Shown here one piece after another: positions 12,866 to 24,465 of a stretch of DNA of 64,000 nt; position 1 is the first letter of the stretch, and each line of letters starts with the position of its first letter. Source of the stretch: Plazaster borealis (taxonomy: Eukaryota; Echinodermata; Asteroidea; Forcipulatida; Labidiasteridae); the NCBI GenBank assembly GCA_021014325.1, contig CM037464.1, forward strand, positions 3,627,127 to 3,691,126. The letters run 5' to 3'. The notes beneath the pieces are model-generated. The model worked only from the letters and a program-made list of their open reading frames with translations. It searched no databases and was not told the DNA's origin. Position numbers and translations under genes: made by a program.

Positions 12866-13236
12866 AAAGGTATCGTACACGTTTGGTAATGACTTAAAAC
12901 AGATATTAGCGTAAAAACTTACTTGGTAACAAGCAACGGAGAGCTGTTGATAGTATGAAACATTGTAGGAAACGACTCCCTCTGAAGTAACGTAGTTTTT
13001 GAGAAAGAGGTAATTTCTCTCTAAAGTAATAAAAACTTATTGCAAGAAGTTTTTATTCCTATCTGAAAGCACACAAATTTGTACAACTAGGGTGGGTTTT
13101 TTTTCATCATTTTCTTGCAACTTCGATGACCAATTGAGCCCAAATTCTCACAGGCTTGTTATTTTATGCATATGTTGGGATACACCAAATGAGAACACTG
13201 GTCTTTGACAGTTACCAAACGTGTTCAGTGCCTTTA
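12866..13236 (+). mobile_element. Foldback element, family A, full length
   Basis: Starts aaaggtatcgtacacgtttg and ends caaacgtgttcagtgccttt, imperfect inverted repeats about 370 bp apart. An internal hairpin around aaaacttattgcaagaagtttt is common to all copies. No ORF. Confidence 0.7.
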
Positions 13237-16200
13237 ACCTACATGGTGTCACCGCAAATTTGTTATGTTATTTTCTTTCTATCATGCAAACCTTCAAGTC
13301 TTATATGACACTCTTAAGCATCTTCTTTGAAATGTAATGACTTGAAAAAAAAACGAAAATGCATAGGCGAGATTGTATTGCCGGAACGGTCAAGAAACAA
13401 CTCAAGTCATTCGGCAACGCGTTGAGTGTTGAATCGAAATGCGGGTGCGAAGTTGCATGCGGGATACATAATGCTGTTTAGAGTTAATGTGTATACGCAT
13501 TGCTCGTCGACACTCTTTTTTCACATTAATCAAATTACATTAATGTAGTTGACCTTCTATTGTTTTACCTTCTTAGGCTTTAGGCTTGCTCACGTAACGT
13601 CTGGTTAGCATTCTGAGCACCGTCACGTGTCCACGATCGATCTTGGCGGTGCCCCCCCCCCCATCCCACCCCACCCCGGTGTATTTACGAGACCAAAAAA
13701 AAAAACACGGCATGAGCTCTGTCTTCATGTTGGCCCGCCATTTTGTGAAGGGCCGTAAAATGTGTATTATAATAATATTGTTGATGTTGAGAACCTGTTG
13801 GCATTTGGCTGTGGCGGTTGGAATCATGTTGAAGCCAAAGCTAAAAGGCCGGTTCATACTTCCTGCGAATGCTTCGTGCGAAGCGAATTTTCTTGCGTCA
13901 CAATTGCTTATGCAGCGCGTACCGATTATTGCGTCACCAAAAATCGCTTCGCATTCGCATTCGCAGATGAAACTGGGGTGCTTCACAGGAGATTTTGTCT
14001 ACGAAGTCTATGGGAGGATGTTAAGTACAGGGACAAAAAGGAAAGAACAAAAGATGTCACCACAGGGATGTAAAAACTAGAATGTTTGATGCCGGTCCGC
14101 TTTTAATTTTCAAAAACACATCCTCAACCTAACATCGTGATGAGTCAAATCAGCGTGATGGAGACATGTTTAGGAGGAGGAAGAAGGGGAAATCAAATTT
14201 GGGGCCAGCTTTTACCCAAACCCAGGATGTTTGGCACGACTTCGCTGTAATAATACATAATGCATGTTGCGTGATTAAGAGGACGTCCATCATTCTGAAC
14301 GTTGTTTAATCTACGGTCCAGGCAAATTTACTCTTCGTGTATATTTTAATCTTCCTTGATGAGGTTCTATACTGTAAGTACGGACTACGAATTAATAGTG
14401 GCAATTAAACTAGAGTGTTTTTTAATCCAATTGAGATTACACAGCAAATATCGTTCCGAAAGTCTCGGATCCAAAACATTTGCTGTATTCAATATGTGGT
14501 TCAAATGAAACTCGAAAAAGTCATTTCTGCACAGTTTCTCGATGGAATGGTGTGCTAAATACCGTAACTGGTGATGTGGAAGTTTATCAAATTATTTGCC
14601 AGCACGATTACTTGTTTTCTTCAGTCGTATTTATGGTCTACTATTTTCTGAGATTAATTAAACTGATGAAGAAACAACCTTACTGCGTAAACAGTATCTT
14701 ACAGACATTTCTATTGTTGATAAACAAACCGCGGTGGTTGGCATGGACGGCCGAATGTTAGCAAAACATTCAATCGTGTTAACAGATGATGTGTCAAAAT
14801 TCAACATTTTCTGCAAACTTTAAAAGAAATTAATAATAATAATACATCCCATGATTGGTTACTTTGTACCAACAAATTCAACACTATTTTTGAATATTTG
14901 CGTAACATTGTTTACAAACTGTGGCTATCTGTTTTGCTCTGCATTTATGGCTTCCCATAGTTTTCCAACCTTGGTTGGCAAAAACTCGGGCTGTGACGTT
15001 GCACTAGAAAGGTCTATAAGACTCATCCAAGATGGCTGACATTATTCCCGTAGGCCTACATACTACACACTGCTAGTTGACGTATTATTTTCTCTTTTGT
15101 TGCCATTTGTACATTAAAACTTGTAAAATATTGGATATAGTAATGAATTTCGGAGAAGAAATCACATTGTGCTATTCCTTACGAATAAGACAGCAAAATT
15201 GAGAGCAGCATTACTTAGAATTTACCACCTATTGACCCAATGACCTGACGCCATTTTAGGAGTCAATACGCCCGTGCTTTTACAGCGTACTGCGGTTTTT
15301 TGTTTACCCGGGAACCACATTGTCCGTGGTGCAAATTGAGACCCAAAATGGCGAGCGATGGCAGACACTTAGCCACGTGTGACATCGGTGCAATGGGGTT
15401 CATCGGGGGGGGGGGTGAGGTTGGCTGTTGCAATCTCCCCTGTCTTCCATGCTCTGTGGACGTCGGTTCCAATCCTCACTTTGAATGGAGCCGCAAATGC
15501 GTATTGTGTTTTCGGTCCCAATCTGATAACGCTGGTGTCCCCTAATTTGGGTTTTGTCCCCCACATCTGAAACTGATGAGCGTTTCTTCATTGTCTATCT
15601 CTTCAAAAAGGAAAATCTTCAGGCCTACAGATCACAATGCTAGTCAATGCTAGTCGTTTAAGATTGCTTATTACTACCAGAAAACCACACCTTTGTGTGT
15701 GTGGTTTTTTTTAAACGCAAGATGGATGAAGAAAAAAAATAGACATCATAAATTCTGAGCATCCCCCTTTATCTAGATTAACGATCTCCAGAGACTGAGG
15801 ATGCAAGCAAAGGCCAAAGTCATTTCACAAATCCCGCAATCGATTCGAAAATAGCAACAATTTGTTTGTGTCTTTACATAAATGTCTTTACATTTTTTGA
15901 TACACGCAAGTTGACTTCAAGTCTTCGTAAACGACTGAAGGGTAGCCTCTAGCACGTGTTACTTATAAACTGGAAAGTCCTACAAGATGATATTCAGTTC
16001 AAAGAATAGATTCGGCACCTGGGAATTTTTTTGCTTTAAAAATGTAACTGAATTTATTCAGTAATCGGAACTACTTTTATCAAATTCAGAAGGAGAAAAC
16101 TAGATAGAACAATTTCCAGAAGCAGAACAATTTCCAGAAGCTCAAGTATACGGCTACGTGTGTGGCCTGCTCTAGGTGACGTCACGTGTCCGTTGCTAAG

Positions 16201-16940
16201 CAGGTGTTAAACATGACTAACACTGTTTGTCCAAGAAGGCAGAATGGGGTCCGCGAAAGCAAAGATCTGGACTGGACTTTGGGATCACTTGACTGAAATG
16301 CAACAGTGAAATGTAAAAGTACTCTCCGTCGCACGTTCTGCAATAGACTAGGCCCTATTCAGTTACAATAATATATTGAAGAATCTCTCTATGTGCGATT
16401 CTTTGCAAGATTTGTCATTTTTGTGGGTGGATTTCTTCTCGGTGTTTTCAAGGTAACTACCGTATAGTATATCGTATACTCTCTACCAGCCGTGTTTAAG
16501 CACTTTCAGAAGAAAGCGCATAATGGGGGGCTTTGCAATGCACATTGCAAACACGACTTCTATTCTAATCATCGTAGGATAGTCAACATACATTACCTAT
16601 GGCATACATTATCATCGGCATACATTATCATCGTCATACATACGTGCCGCGGACGGATGCATTTTGGAAAGTCGTGTTATTAATACGTGTAGCCCTTTGG
16701 CTTGGGTATAATGGCGTCGTTGTATAAACCCTGGCTTTGGCTTCAGCTCCGCCATATTGGCTGCGTCTACTCTGACGGAATCTAAAGCCATAGCTGAAGT
16801 GCTTTTGAAGAGGCCATTCGGAATCGGGTGGCATTATGAGTTAGGCCGTTTACGTTCACGGCTTCGACTGTGGCTTGGTCACCGCGTCATCATACGTCGA
16901 AAGGCTGACATTGGCAATACTCTTCCTATCAGCCGTAGCC
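13237..16940. other. Gene-free stretch
   Basis: The longest open frames (137 codons on - at 13573-13986, 145 on + at 13643-14080) overlap each other around a gcgaatgcttcg/cgcttcgcattcgc palindromic repeat. They show no domain and have no bounding splice sites that would make sense. G runs lie near 13652 and 15403. I see no RNA gene. Confidence 0.5.
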
Positions 16941-17330
16941 ATAGTCGTAGCAACCAATTCTCTCCAATCTTACAAGCTCTTCATTGGTCCCCGGTTCATA
17001 AACGCATCCATTTTAAGGTTCTACTCCTCATCTATCATACAATACAATTAAGGCACATCTCTTAGATACATCCAGGATTCAATACAGCTAAGTGTTTCTA
17101 CAAGGAAGCTTCGCTCTACAAACACCATGCTTCTCAACATCCCTCGTTCTAAACACACTTGGGGAGATTGTTCTTTTTCACATGCTGGACCATCTCCTTG
17201 GAATGCTCTTCCACTGAACCTCAGACTAGACACTCTCTCCAGCTTCAAAACTAACTTGAAAACTCACTTGTTCAGTCTGTGCTTAAGTACCGTCATTAGC
17301 AGATTCTCCGCCACGCCTATAGGATGACAA
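16941..17330 (+). pseudogene. Decayed LINE (non-LTR retrotransposon) 3' end
   Basis: The frame beginning near 16757 gives ILQALHWSPVHKRIHFKVLL followed by LIYHT. After a stop and frame change, the frame from 17127 gives WGDCSFSHAGPSPWNALPLN followed by LRLDTLSSFKTNLKTHLF. The LHWxPVxxRIxFKVLLLxY and PxxWNxLPxxLR...SFKxxLKTxLF signatures are typical of the C-terminal end of the reverse-transcriptase ORF in CR1/L2-like LINEs. Only the last ~120 residues are represented, with at least one frameshift and one stop, so this is a dead 5'-truncated copy. Confidence 0.75.
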
Positions 17331-17510
17331 TAGACTGGTCTGAATCTCGATGAGAGCCTATACTCGACAAAGCCCTTGGAGACTTTGTGAGACGCCTGGG
17401 TTCCTTACATCAGTACTAGGCCTATATATACTCATAAGTGGTGTTTGAAGCTATGCATGGTGTGGAAAAAATAAGGAGTATAGCTGTAAATAAATAAAAG
17501 TTAACTTGCG

Positions 17511-17686
17511 GGTACAACCATGTGTAAAAACTTCTCTGGAGGAGTGTTGGCTCTGAAAAGAGCCGGTGTGGTTTCGACGTTTCGAACAGTATACTCTGCT
17601 CGTCTTCAGAAGAAGACGAGCAGACCACACCGGCTCTTCTCGGAGCCAACACTCCTCCAGAGAAGTTTTTACACATAGTTGTACCC
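17511..17686. repeat. Long near-perfect hairpin (62-bp inverted arms)
   Basis: The left arm (17511-17572, gggtacaacc...ccggtgtggt) and right arm (17624-17686, accacaccgg...gttgtaccc) are inverted copies. The loop itself contains ctgctcgtcttc/gaagacgagcag. The - strand reads ctgaagacgagcag...ctgttcgaaacg, a hammerhead-like core. A partial single-arm copy is at 38808-38914. Probably a head-to-head pair of Penelope-like termini. Confidence 0.65.
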
Positions 17687-18059
17687 GAAAGTTTACTATT
17701 TATTTATTCAGTTTACTCCTGATATAAACTCAGGTCCATTGTGTGTCTGTCCTTTTCAACGTAAAATGCGTACTGGCCTACACTTTTATTAAATAATATT
17801 TGTTTACAGTAAAGTACTGATAGTTTTCTAACGCTTTTGCAAATATGTTTTTTCTTTTCTGTTCCAGCCAATGAGAAGCTTTAAAGTGTAGGCTAGAGTG
17901 TGTATCAGACTATAGAGTAGTCTGTGTTTGGCATCGATACGTTTTTGCAAAGAAGCATAACTTGTACTGACGAGCGGTCCTTCACGATCTATGTGGGATT
18001 TACACTTGCATAATATTATTTTACCCTATAGCCAATTGCAATAAACACAGTCTTTAAAA

Positions 18060-18255
18060 AAACCCGGGCCAGCCCGGATTCCGGGTCCCATGGGGGGGGG
18101 GGGCTGATCAATTTCTCGGTCAGTCTGACCTGGAAACTGGTCTAAAATGGGACTTTGAGTGGGATTCTGCGTCAGTTTGACCCATTTCTTCATTTTGACA
18201 CAGATTCCGGGTCATACTGACTCCGAATTGGGTCAGGCCCCACGGGATGCGGATA
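18060..18255 (-). repeat. Dispersed repeat rich in tgacccag, inverted copy
   Basis: The reverse complement carries gggcctgacccaatt, agtcagtatgacccg, gaatctgtgtc and gaaatgggtcaaactga in the same order as 1955-2165. A G run at about 18092-18103 flanks it. Confidence 0.5.
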
Positions 18256-18723
18256 TGGGTCAATTGGAGTCTATAGAGTGTGGAAGTCAAGATGCCGTAC
18301 CCCAATAACAGCAATAATTTCATACATAAAAACCCTGAAATCCAGAGTATTATATAGAACTGCTAGTGAAAGGACATTATACTCCAATGGTTTAGTGAAG
18401 AGGTTTCTGTTATAAGTAAGAATAAGAACTCGGTATTATAATGCCGTGAGCTTACGTAGAAATTGATTGCATCGTGCGCCATTTTGTTTTTGCCTTAACT
18501 GGGTGACTGATCTGCAGGTAGAAATCAGTGATGCATAAATTGATCTGACCCCTTGATCTTTCTGTCATCCTCTAATTATTGGACAACTCCCTCGTCCCCA
18601 AAGTGTCAATCCACAATGTGAGATCAACCGAAACATGGGTATTAATTATGAAACGGAGAAAGCATGCGTGACGTGACTCCGGTGTGAACCCGGGGACTTG
18701 CATCATCCGCGTGATTGAGCAAG

Positions 18724-18729
18724 TATAAA
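18724..18729 (+). promoter_or_regulatory. Candidate TATA box of the Shab gene
   Basis: tataaa sits inside gcaagtataaagggcc, 691 bp before the channel start codon, in an otherwise ordinary stretch. Plausible only because of its position and match; a TATA box by chance is common in this A/T-rich DNA. Confidence 0.25.
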
Positions 18730-18897
18730 GGGCCACGGGCACGGGCCACAGGCCACGGTGTCTTCATCGTGTCAAACGAACCCTATGATTTTAACATGCA
18801 CGGTTGGTGACCGCCAATTACTAATAGTATAAATGATTGATTTGTAATGCCACTATTTTTCACTATTTTTTTAAATATTTTTTTTTGCCCTTCGCAG

Positions 18898-19419
18898 ATC
18901 CATCATCGAATAAACGAGCTTCGCACCAAGCATCGCTGCAAAGGGGGGCCAAAGACAACACGGGACGGCAATCGGTTCTAGATCGACTCCGTGTTTGTCT
19001 TAATTAAAAAGAGCCAAGAAGTACATCTGCTCATTGCAATTGTCAGGTCATCATCCGGGTGCTGTTGCCACTCACTATTTGAGAGTGTGTTTGCGGCCAA
19101 CTGGAGCACCCAGCAAACACCGCCGTATATTCCGTGCTGACTCCAAAGTCTACACCCACTTAAGGATTTCTCGAAATGCATCAACGAGAGGACGAGAAGT
19201 GGAGCAATAAACTTCCCCACAGATGGCTGGCTGTGATTCTTCTCTCCTCGTGGAATTACCTTACCGAAATCACCAACAGTTCCCGTCTGTATAACACGTC
19301 ATCAAACATTGACAAAGATACCATATAAGACAAGTCGAAAAGTAGCTGTACATATAACTGTGACATTGTGGACGAGTTAGACTGTGTTGTAACGTGGACA
19401 GTGATAGTATAATACAAGC
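18898..19419 (+). other. Probable 5' untranslated sequence of Shab
   Basis: A strong 3' splice site (long T tract then gcccttcgcag at 18887-18897) precedes about 520 bp with no in-frame ATG immediately upstream of the coding start. An in-frame tag at 19405-19407 closes the frame just before the start codon. Taken together this looks like the leader part of the first coding exon, possibly preceded by a separate non-coding exon. Confidence 0.4.
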
Positions 19420-19542
19420 ATGTCGATCCATCGAGAGAGGTCGAGTTCCCGGACGTCAAGTCTTCCTGACCACGTGGCGATTATCAGTTTGCGCGCCAAG
19501 TCTAAACGCGTCATCGTCAACGTGGGAGGCGTTAGACACGAG
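19420..19542 (+). CDS. Shab: Shab/Kv2 potassium channel, coding exon 1 (residues 1-41)
   Basis: Encodes the N-terminus of a Kv2 (KCNB) channel: a short Ser-rich leader with SSRTSSLPDH, then KRVIVNVGGVRHE, the first strand of the T1 tetramerisation domain. Vertebrate KCNB1 also has an STSSLP segment before its LNVGGLAHEV sequence. The start is the first ATG after the in-frame stop at 19405. The exon ends at gag|gtaaag in phase 0, and exon 2 resumes with [10 protein letters not shown], exactly what the family requires. T1 controls which subunits co-assemble. Intron 1 (2994 bp) starts here and contains the minisatellite at 19687-20006. Confidence 0.9.
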
Positions 19543-19606
19543 GTAAAGTCTATAATTTCAACAAAAAAAACTCCCAAAACTTACCATTCTGCCAAAACTT
19601 TCACAA

Positions 19607-20075
19607 CCCAAGTACCCAGAGTTTAGAATCGACAAACCCACGATACAATAATTGTCGACTCTCAACTCATGATTACTTGGGTTGGATAAGGCTTGGCAGG
19701 CCAAGGCACAGGGTACCATAAGGCTTGGCAGGCCAAGGCACAGGGTACCATAAGGCTTGGCAGGCCAAGGCACTGGGTACCATAAGGCTTGGCAGGCCAA
19801 GGCACTGGGTACCATAAGGCTTGGCAGGCCAAGGTACTGGGTATCATAAGGCTTGGCAGGCCAAGGCACTGGGTATCATAAGGCTTGGCAGGCCAAGGCA
19901 CTGGGTACCATAAGGCTTGGCAGGCCTTGGCACTGGGTACCATAAGGCTTGGCAGGCCATGGCACTGGGTACCATAAGGCTTGGCAGGCCAAGGCGCAGG
20001 GTACCTGTGCCCTGGCCTGCCAAGTTATCCAACCCAAGTAACCACGAGTTGAGAGTCGACAAACCCACAGTACAA
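19607..20075. repeat. Minisatellite foldback in Shab intron 1
   Basis: Ten head-to-tail copies of a 32-bp unit run from 19687 to about 20006, with unit starts at 19687, 19719, 19751 and so on every 32 bp to 19975. Each unit has the palindrome cttggcaggccaag and the palindrome ggtacc. The array is flanked by a 40-45 bp sequence (aacccaagta...gtcgacaaacccac) present once at 19607-19650 (+), once inverted at about 19652-19686 and once at 20031-20075 (+). The array therefore sits inside inverted repeats. It starts 145 bp after the exon 1 donor. Open frames reading ACQALWYPVPWPAKPYG on the - strand are artefacts of the repeat. Confidence 0.9.
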
Positions 20076-20613
20076 TCATGAGACCGTATTTCAATAATAC
20101 CTAAAAGTCGTGACCCTAAAATCGATCAGTAATTTACATATATTTTTAAGGGGCCTCCTAAATACTAATAATGCTTTGGCGCATTCTGATCCAGTCATAA
20201 TTTAGTGGGGTGGACCCCCTATAAATGTACGGGGTATTTTTCTTTTCTTTTTGAACTTGAGAGCTTCCCAACTTATGGAACCACACACCAAGCTGGGTGT
20301 GGAGCCATTCTATCTCATATCAATTTAGCGTCTGTGATTATACATTATTAATTACAATATATCTGCTGCACCTTTAAACTAGACGACTGACTGGCAATAC
20401 TTTTTCCAAGTCATTATGGGAAAGTAGTCCACGACCGTCTGATTGCAAAACCCTGCAGTCTGACCACGTGTACCTCAAAGTCATACAGATTGCTTCGTGA
20501 TACACAAAACATCCCGCAGTACAAACAGTCTTTGATTGAAATATTTATCATATCATTAAAATCCGGGGGATAAATTCACTACGTCTGTCACCGAAAATTG
20601 ATATACAACCATA

Positions 20614-20889
20614 TAAGGTATTATACAGGATTGGTAGAGCCGACAAAATAGTTGCAGACAGTGTTTATGTTTTGTGTGGTCTTAACTATATACATGAAAT
20701 AACAAACCTGTGAAAATTTGGGCTGAATCCGTTGTGTGAGTCAGGAGAATATAGTGAAAAACCATGCAAAATTTAAGTTTTCAGATACAGAAAAAATGGT
20801 TCTAGTATGAACTTCATAATCAGGAAGCTTTCAGACTAAATTTAAACAACGATGTTTTTTAACCTTACCAATCCTGTATAATACCTTTA
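20614..20889. mobile_element. Foldback element in intron 1
   Basis: Ends taaggtattatacaggattg and caatcctgtataatacctt are inverted repeats. The interior contains segments similar to family A (cctgtgaaaatttgggctg). About 276 bp, non-coding. Confidence 0.6.
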
Positions 20890-21390
20890 AATAAATAAAA
20901 ACAAATTGTTAAACTCCCACTTGAAAACGGTGGGCCAATTTATATTACTCAACTCAGCCGACCGCGGTATCATCAGGTTTCAGTGGCATTTGTATTTTTG
21001 ATTAACAGTGTTTCATTTTCACTGCCATCATGGAAGGGAAACCAAATGTTAACGACCGTGTACTCTTGGTTTTTACTGCCTAGAGACCAAAACTGCCTAG
21101 AGATCAAAACCATGACTAAGCCTGTAATAACAAATGCTTCGTCAGAAACAAATATTATGTATTAGACCGTTTTGTGTAGGTTTTAAAGCTATTTATCGTG
21201 TACAGCTATACCTTGCTCTGTTTGTGGTTGTTTTTTATCTTTTAAAATGGAGCCGTTTTGAAGTTGGAATGGGAAATCGTCTGAGCCATGGATAGGGTTT
21301 GATGCTTTACTTGGTAGAAACTTGTGTAATACAATCCTAACGGGTACAATAAGATAATCTATCTTAGGCCCCTTTTCACAGAGGGTCTCC

Positions 21391-21508
21391 GACAACCTCG
21401 TTCCCAGGGGTGGTCGATCTTGCCGCGCCATTTTTTCCAAGCATGCCTTGCTCGCTCAGTGATGAGAGGTATCGATACGGCGCGCTGCCCATGGTAGCGA
21501 GGCTGGGT
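21391..21508 (+). repeat. Dispersed repeat G
   Basis: gacaacctcgttccca, ggtcgatcttgccgcgccat, tgctcgctca and catggtagcgaggctggg match 28969-29077 in order. Non-coding. Confidence 0.5.
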
Positions 21509-22014
21509 CTCCAAGGTCAAATTAAGTTTTGTGATGCACTCATTTTCCGAATGTCCTCATGAAAATATTTTTTTTTAAATACAAGGCTCTAACTTCACAT
21601 TAAAACGGTGTAAAATGACGCCATTGGGTTTTATACCCTTCTGGTGCGAATTTTGTCAAAATCCAAAAACGTCCAATGACGTCACATTTCAAATATATGG
21701 GTCTGTACATTTTTGTACATGGCTTTGTTTTTAGGTCATTCCTGGATTTCGATGATATTCAATCAAAACGTCAGTGAATTTGACCTTTTGACCGACGCGA
21801 AAATTCATCTTTGGAGTGAACAGACCCATTTGCTGTTGATATCCAATGACGTCATATGCTTCAAATTTCGATCTGACTATAAGAGTCATATTAAATAAAA
21901 TGACATTTGACACCATTTTAACGTGAGGTTAGAGACTTGTTATAGTTTCCACTTCCTAAATGACTCTATATATTGAAAAATGAGTGCATCACAAAACTGA
22001 ATTTGACCTTGGAG
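21509..22014. mobile_element. 506-bp foldback element before exon 2
   Basis: Left end ctccaaggtcaaattaagtt, then ttgtgatgcactcatttt; right end aaaatgagtgcatcacaaaa, then ctgaatttgaccttggag. The ~38-bp ends are inverted repeats. The interior includes repeated tgacgtca-type motifs (ccaatgacgtcac, ccaatgacgtcat). It ends about 520 bp before the exon 2 acceptor. Confidence 0.7.
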
Positions 22015-22536
22015 CCCCTCTTTAAGCCTTTTCACATTTCAAGTTTTAACTGGTAAAAGCTAACCGTGTGGGTACCAACTCAAGCTTATTTACCATGGTG
22101 CTGTGACGAGTAAATGTATTCTAACTCATCCCATGTAGAATGTAGAATCATTTTAGCGCATTCGGGGACGATAACCTTCGAGGTTAAAATCCAAATCCAC
22201 TTTTCTCGGGAAGACTAAATTTACAAGTGTTTTTCTACTCTACTTGTTGTCTTTATCCCCCATCTTTGTGACTGCCATCCCTTATTAAAAACATTAACCC
22301 TCCTGTACACTGGTACCACAGAATGCCACAAAGTATCACACCTCAGGCTAGCATTGGATACATGCTTTTCTTCTGTTTGATACTACCAGCTGGTAATATG
22401 TGGAAAACCCCATATGGCTTGTGGACTCTGGACTTTAGTCTCCACAGTCTCCTGTGGATTTTTGTGGCGCGGGCCAGTTGGGCAGGAGAGTGCACCGATT
22501 AAATAATAATATGAACATTCTGTATTTCGTATTCAG

Positions 22537-22974
22537 GTAATGTGGCGCACGTTGAACCGTCTCCCGCGCTCTCGTCTCGGCAGGCTCCGTGACTGTACCA
22601 CCCACGAGACCATCATGGCCCTCTGTGATGACTACATCCTGGCTGATAATGAGTATTTCTTCGACCGACACCCCGCCTCATTCAACTCCATCTTGAACTT
22701 CTACCGTACCGGTAAGTTGCACCTCATCGAGGGCATGTGCCCGGTGTCTTTCGCCAACGATCTGCAGTACTGGGGCATCGACGAGCTGTACTTAGAGTCG
22801 TGCTGCCAGCACAAGTACCACCAGAAGAAAGAGCAACTTGTCGAGGAGGAAAAGAGGATATCAGATAGTCTTAGGGAGAACGATCAGGAGGTCTTCGGGA
22901 CGGGCTGTTGGTCCAGTAGGAGGAAAAGGTTATGGGATCTTATGGAGAAACCGAACTCTTCCCATGCCGCGCGG
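22537..22974 (+). CDS. Shab: Shab/Kv2 potassium channel, coding exon 2 (residues 42-187, T1 domain)
   Basis: Encodes most of the cytoplasmic T1 domain: [20 protein letters not shown], then [20 protein letters not shown] (the [10 protein letters not shown] signature of Kv channels), [40 protein letters not shown], and an acidic linker ending [15 protein letters not shown]. ESCCQxKYHxKKEQ and KPNSSxAA identify Kv2/Shab rather than Shaker, Shaw or Shal. H...CC is the Zn-binding triad region of non-Shaker T1 domains. The acceptor is attcag|gta and the donor cgg|gtaggt, both phase 0. The intron after KPNSS-AA falls where, as I recall, vertebrate KCNB genes also place their single coding-region intron. 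Confidence 0.95.
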
Positions 22975-23550
22975 GTAGGTTTTTTTATTCCCAAAGTGTT
23001 TCTGGTCGTTTATTTAATTTCCAAGTTTTACTTGTTGTCCGTAATTACATAATATTGGATGGCTTTGAGTGTGATACTGGTTTATACTGTATTGACGATT
23101 TGTTACGGGATCCTCCGAGTGGGCCCTTGCATTCTGTAAAGGTATAATGTGGTGGACATTATGTGAAAACAAATAGTCATGAGGTGGTGTCACATTCCTC
23201 GAGTTGAAACAGTATTTTATAGGCCGGGGTTATTGTCGCCCGTCAAACACCTTCGGAAATGACAATTTATCATGGAACAAACATTGTATTGAATGTGGCG
23301 TGGTGTGACCTCATCCCTCGGGATGTGTACCGCAGCGATCTCGCCGCGACTGTGACCATAACCTCGTCCCCCAAGGAGTCCAATACTGCGGTTGACACCA
23401 TTAAAGCCCACCATGCTTTACACCCCAAGAGTTATCTCGTTAAAACGTGAGGGTCGTTTGCCAGGTTAAGTTAGTTTTTTTCTATTTACGCGAGCATTCA
23501 AGCTCAGCAAAACAAACCTTTGTACATGACCCCAATGGAATAGAGTAAAC

Positions 23551-23682
23551 CATGGCGTAGAGGTCAAAAGGAGATTGCTCCTTGGTCTATCCTGTGCGCC
23601 GTGAGTATTGTTGTGCGCTTTGTTTTTTGTTTTTGTGGGTTTTTGTTAACCTCTAAGATGGCAGAAGGATGACGTCAATGCT
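23551..23682 (+). mobile_element. Foldback family C, partial, in intron 2
   Basis: catggcgtagaggtcaaaag and ttaacctctaagatggcaga, then ggatgacgtcaatgctta, match the family C copies. It abuts a family A element directly (23684). Confidence 0.5.
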
Positions 23683-23683
23683 T

Positions 23684-24055
23684 AAAGGCACTGTACACGT
23701 TTGGTAATTACTCAAAATGTATATTAGCATAAAAACTGACTTGGTAACGAGCAACAGAGGGCTGTTGATAGTATAAAACCTTGTAGGAAACGGCTCCCTC
23801 TGAAGTAACGTAGTTTTTGAGAAAGAGGTAATTTCTCACTAAAATAATAACAGACTTCTTGCAAGAAGTTTTTATTCCTATCTGAAATCACACAAATTTG
23901 TACAACAAGGGTGTTTTTTCTTTCATCATTTTCTTGCAACTTCGATGATTAATTGAGCCAAAATTTTCACAGGTGTGTTATTTTATGCATATGTTGGGAT
24001 ACACCAAGTGAGAATACTGGTCTTTGACAATTTCCAAACGTGTTCAGTGCCTTTA
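23684..24055 (+). mobile_element. Foldback family A, copy 3
   Basis: Complete copy: aaaggcactgtacacgtttg at the left, aaacgtgttcagtgccttta at the right. Together with the inverted copy at 24077-24465 it forms a large inverted repeat with a spacer of ~20 bp inside intron 2. Confidence 0.7.
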
Positions 24056-24076
24056 AGGTCTATATTATTGGCTAGA

Positions 24077-24465
24077 TACTGTACACGTTTGGTAATTGTC
24101 AAAGACCAGTATTCTCACTTGGTGTATCCCAACATATGCATAAAATAACACACCTGTGAAAATTTTGGCTCAATTGGTCATCGAAGTTGCAAGAAAATAA
24201 TGAAAGAAAAAACACCCTTGTTGCTCAAATTTGTGTGCTTTTAGATGCCTGAAAAAGGCTTCAGGCCTGAAGTCTTTTTCAGATTCAAATATTTTGAAAT
24301 TACCTCTTTCTCAAAAACTACGGTACTTCAGACAGAGGGAGTCGTTTCTCACAATGTTTTATACTATCAACAGCTCTTCGTTGCTCGTTACCAAGTACAG
24401 TTTTTATGCTAATATGTATAATTACCAATTATATGAGTAACTACCAAAAGTGTCCAGTGCCTTTA
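24077..24465 (-). mobile_element. Foldback family A, copy 4 (inverted)
   Basis: Begins actgtacacgtttggtaatt and ends aaaagtgtccagtgccttta, with its interior in reverse orientation to the adjacent copy 3. It shares the gagggagtcgtttc and cttgttgctcaaatttgtg blocks. The region around 24245-24290 (aggcttcaggcctgaagtct) has its own changed hairpin. Confidence 0.7.

Noticed and set aside
13573..14080. Overlapping 137-codon (-) and 145-codon (+) open frames
   Set aside because: Both run through the same gcgaatgc/gcattcgc palindromic repeat, with no domain and no splice context.
16757..17327. Two separate small genes
   Set aside because: They are two frames of one decayed LINE reverse-transcriptase C-terminus.
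19687..20006. CRISPR array
   Set aside because: Units are contiguous with no unique spacers, and the DNA is clearly from an animal.
19558..20094. Four overlapping - strand open frames of 72-103 codons with repeated ACQALWYPVPWPAKPYG peptides
   Set aside because: They are three frames of the 32-bp minisatellite; the period is not a multiple of three, so each frame looks repetitive.
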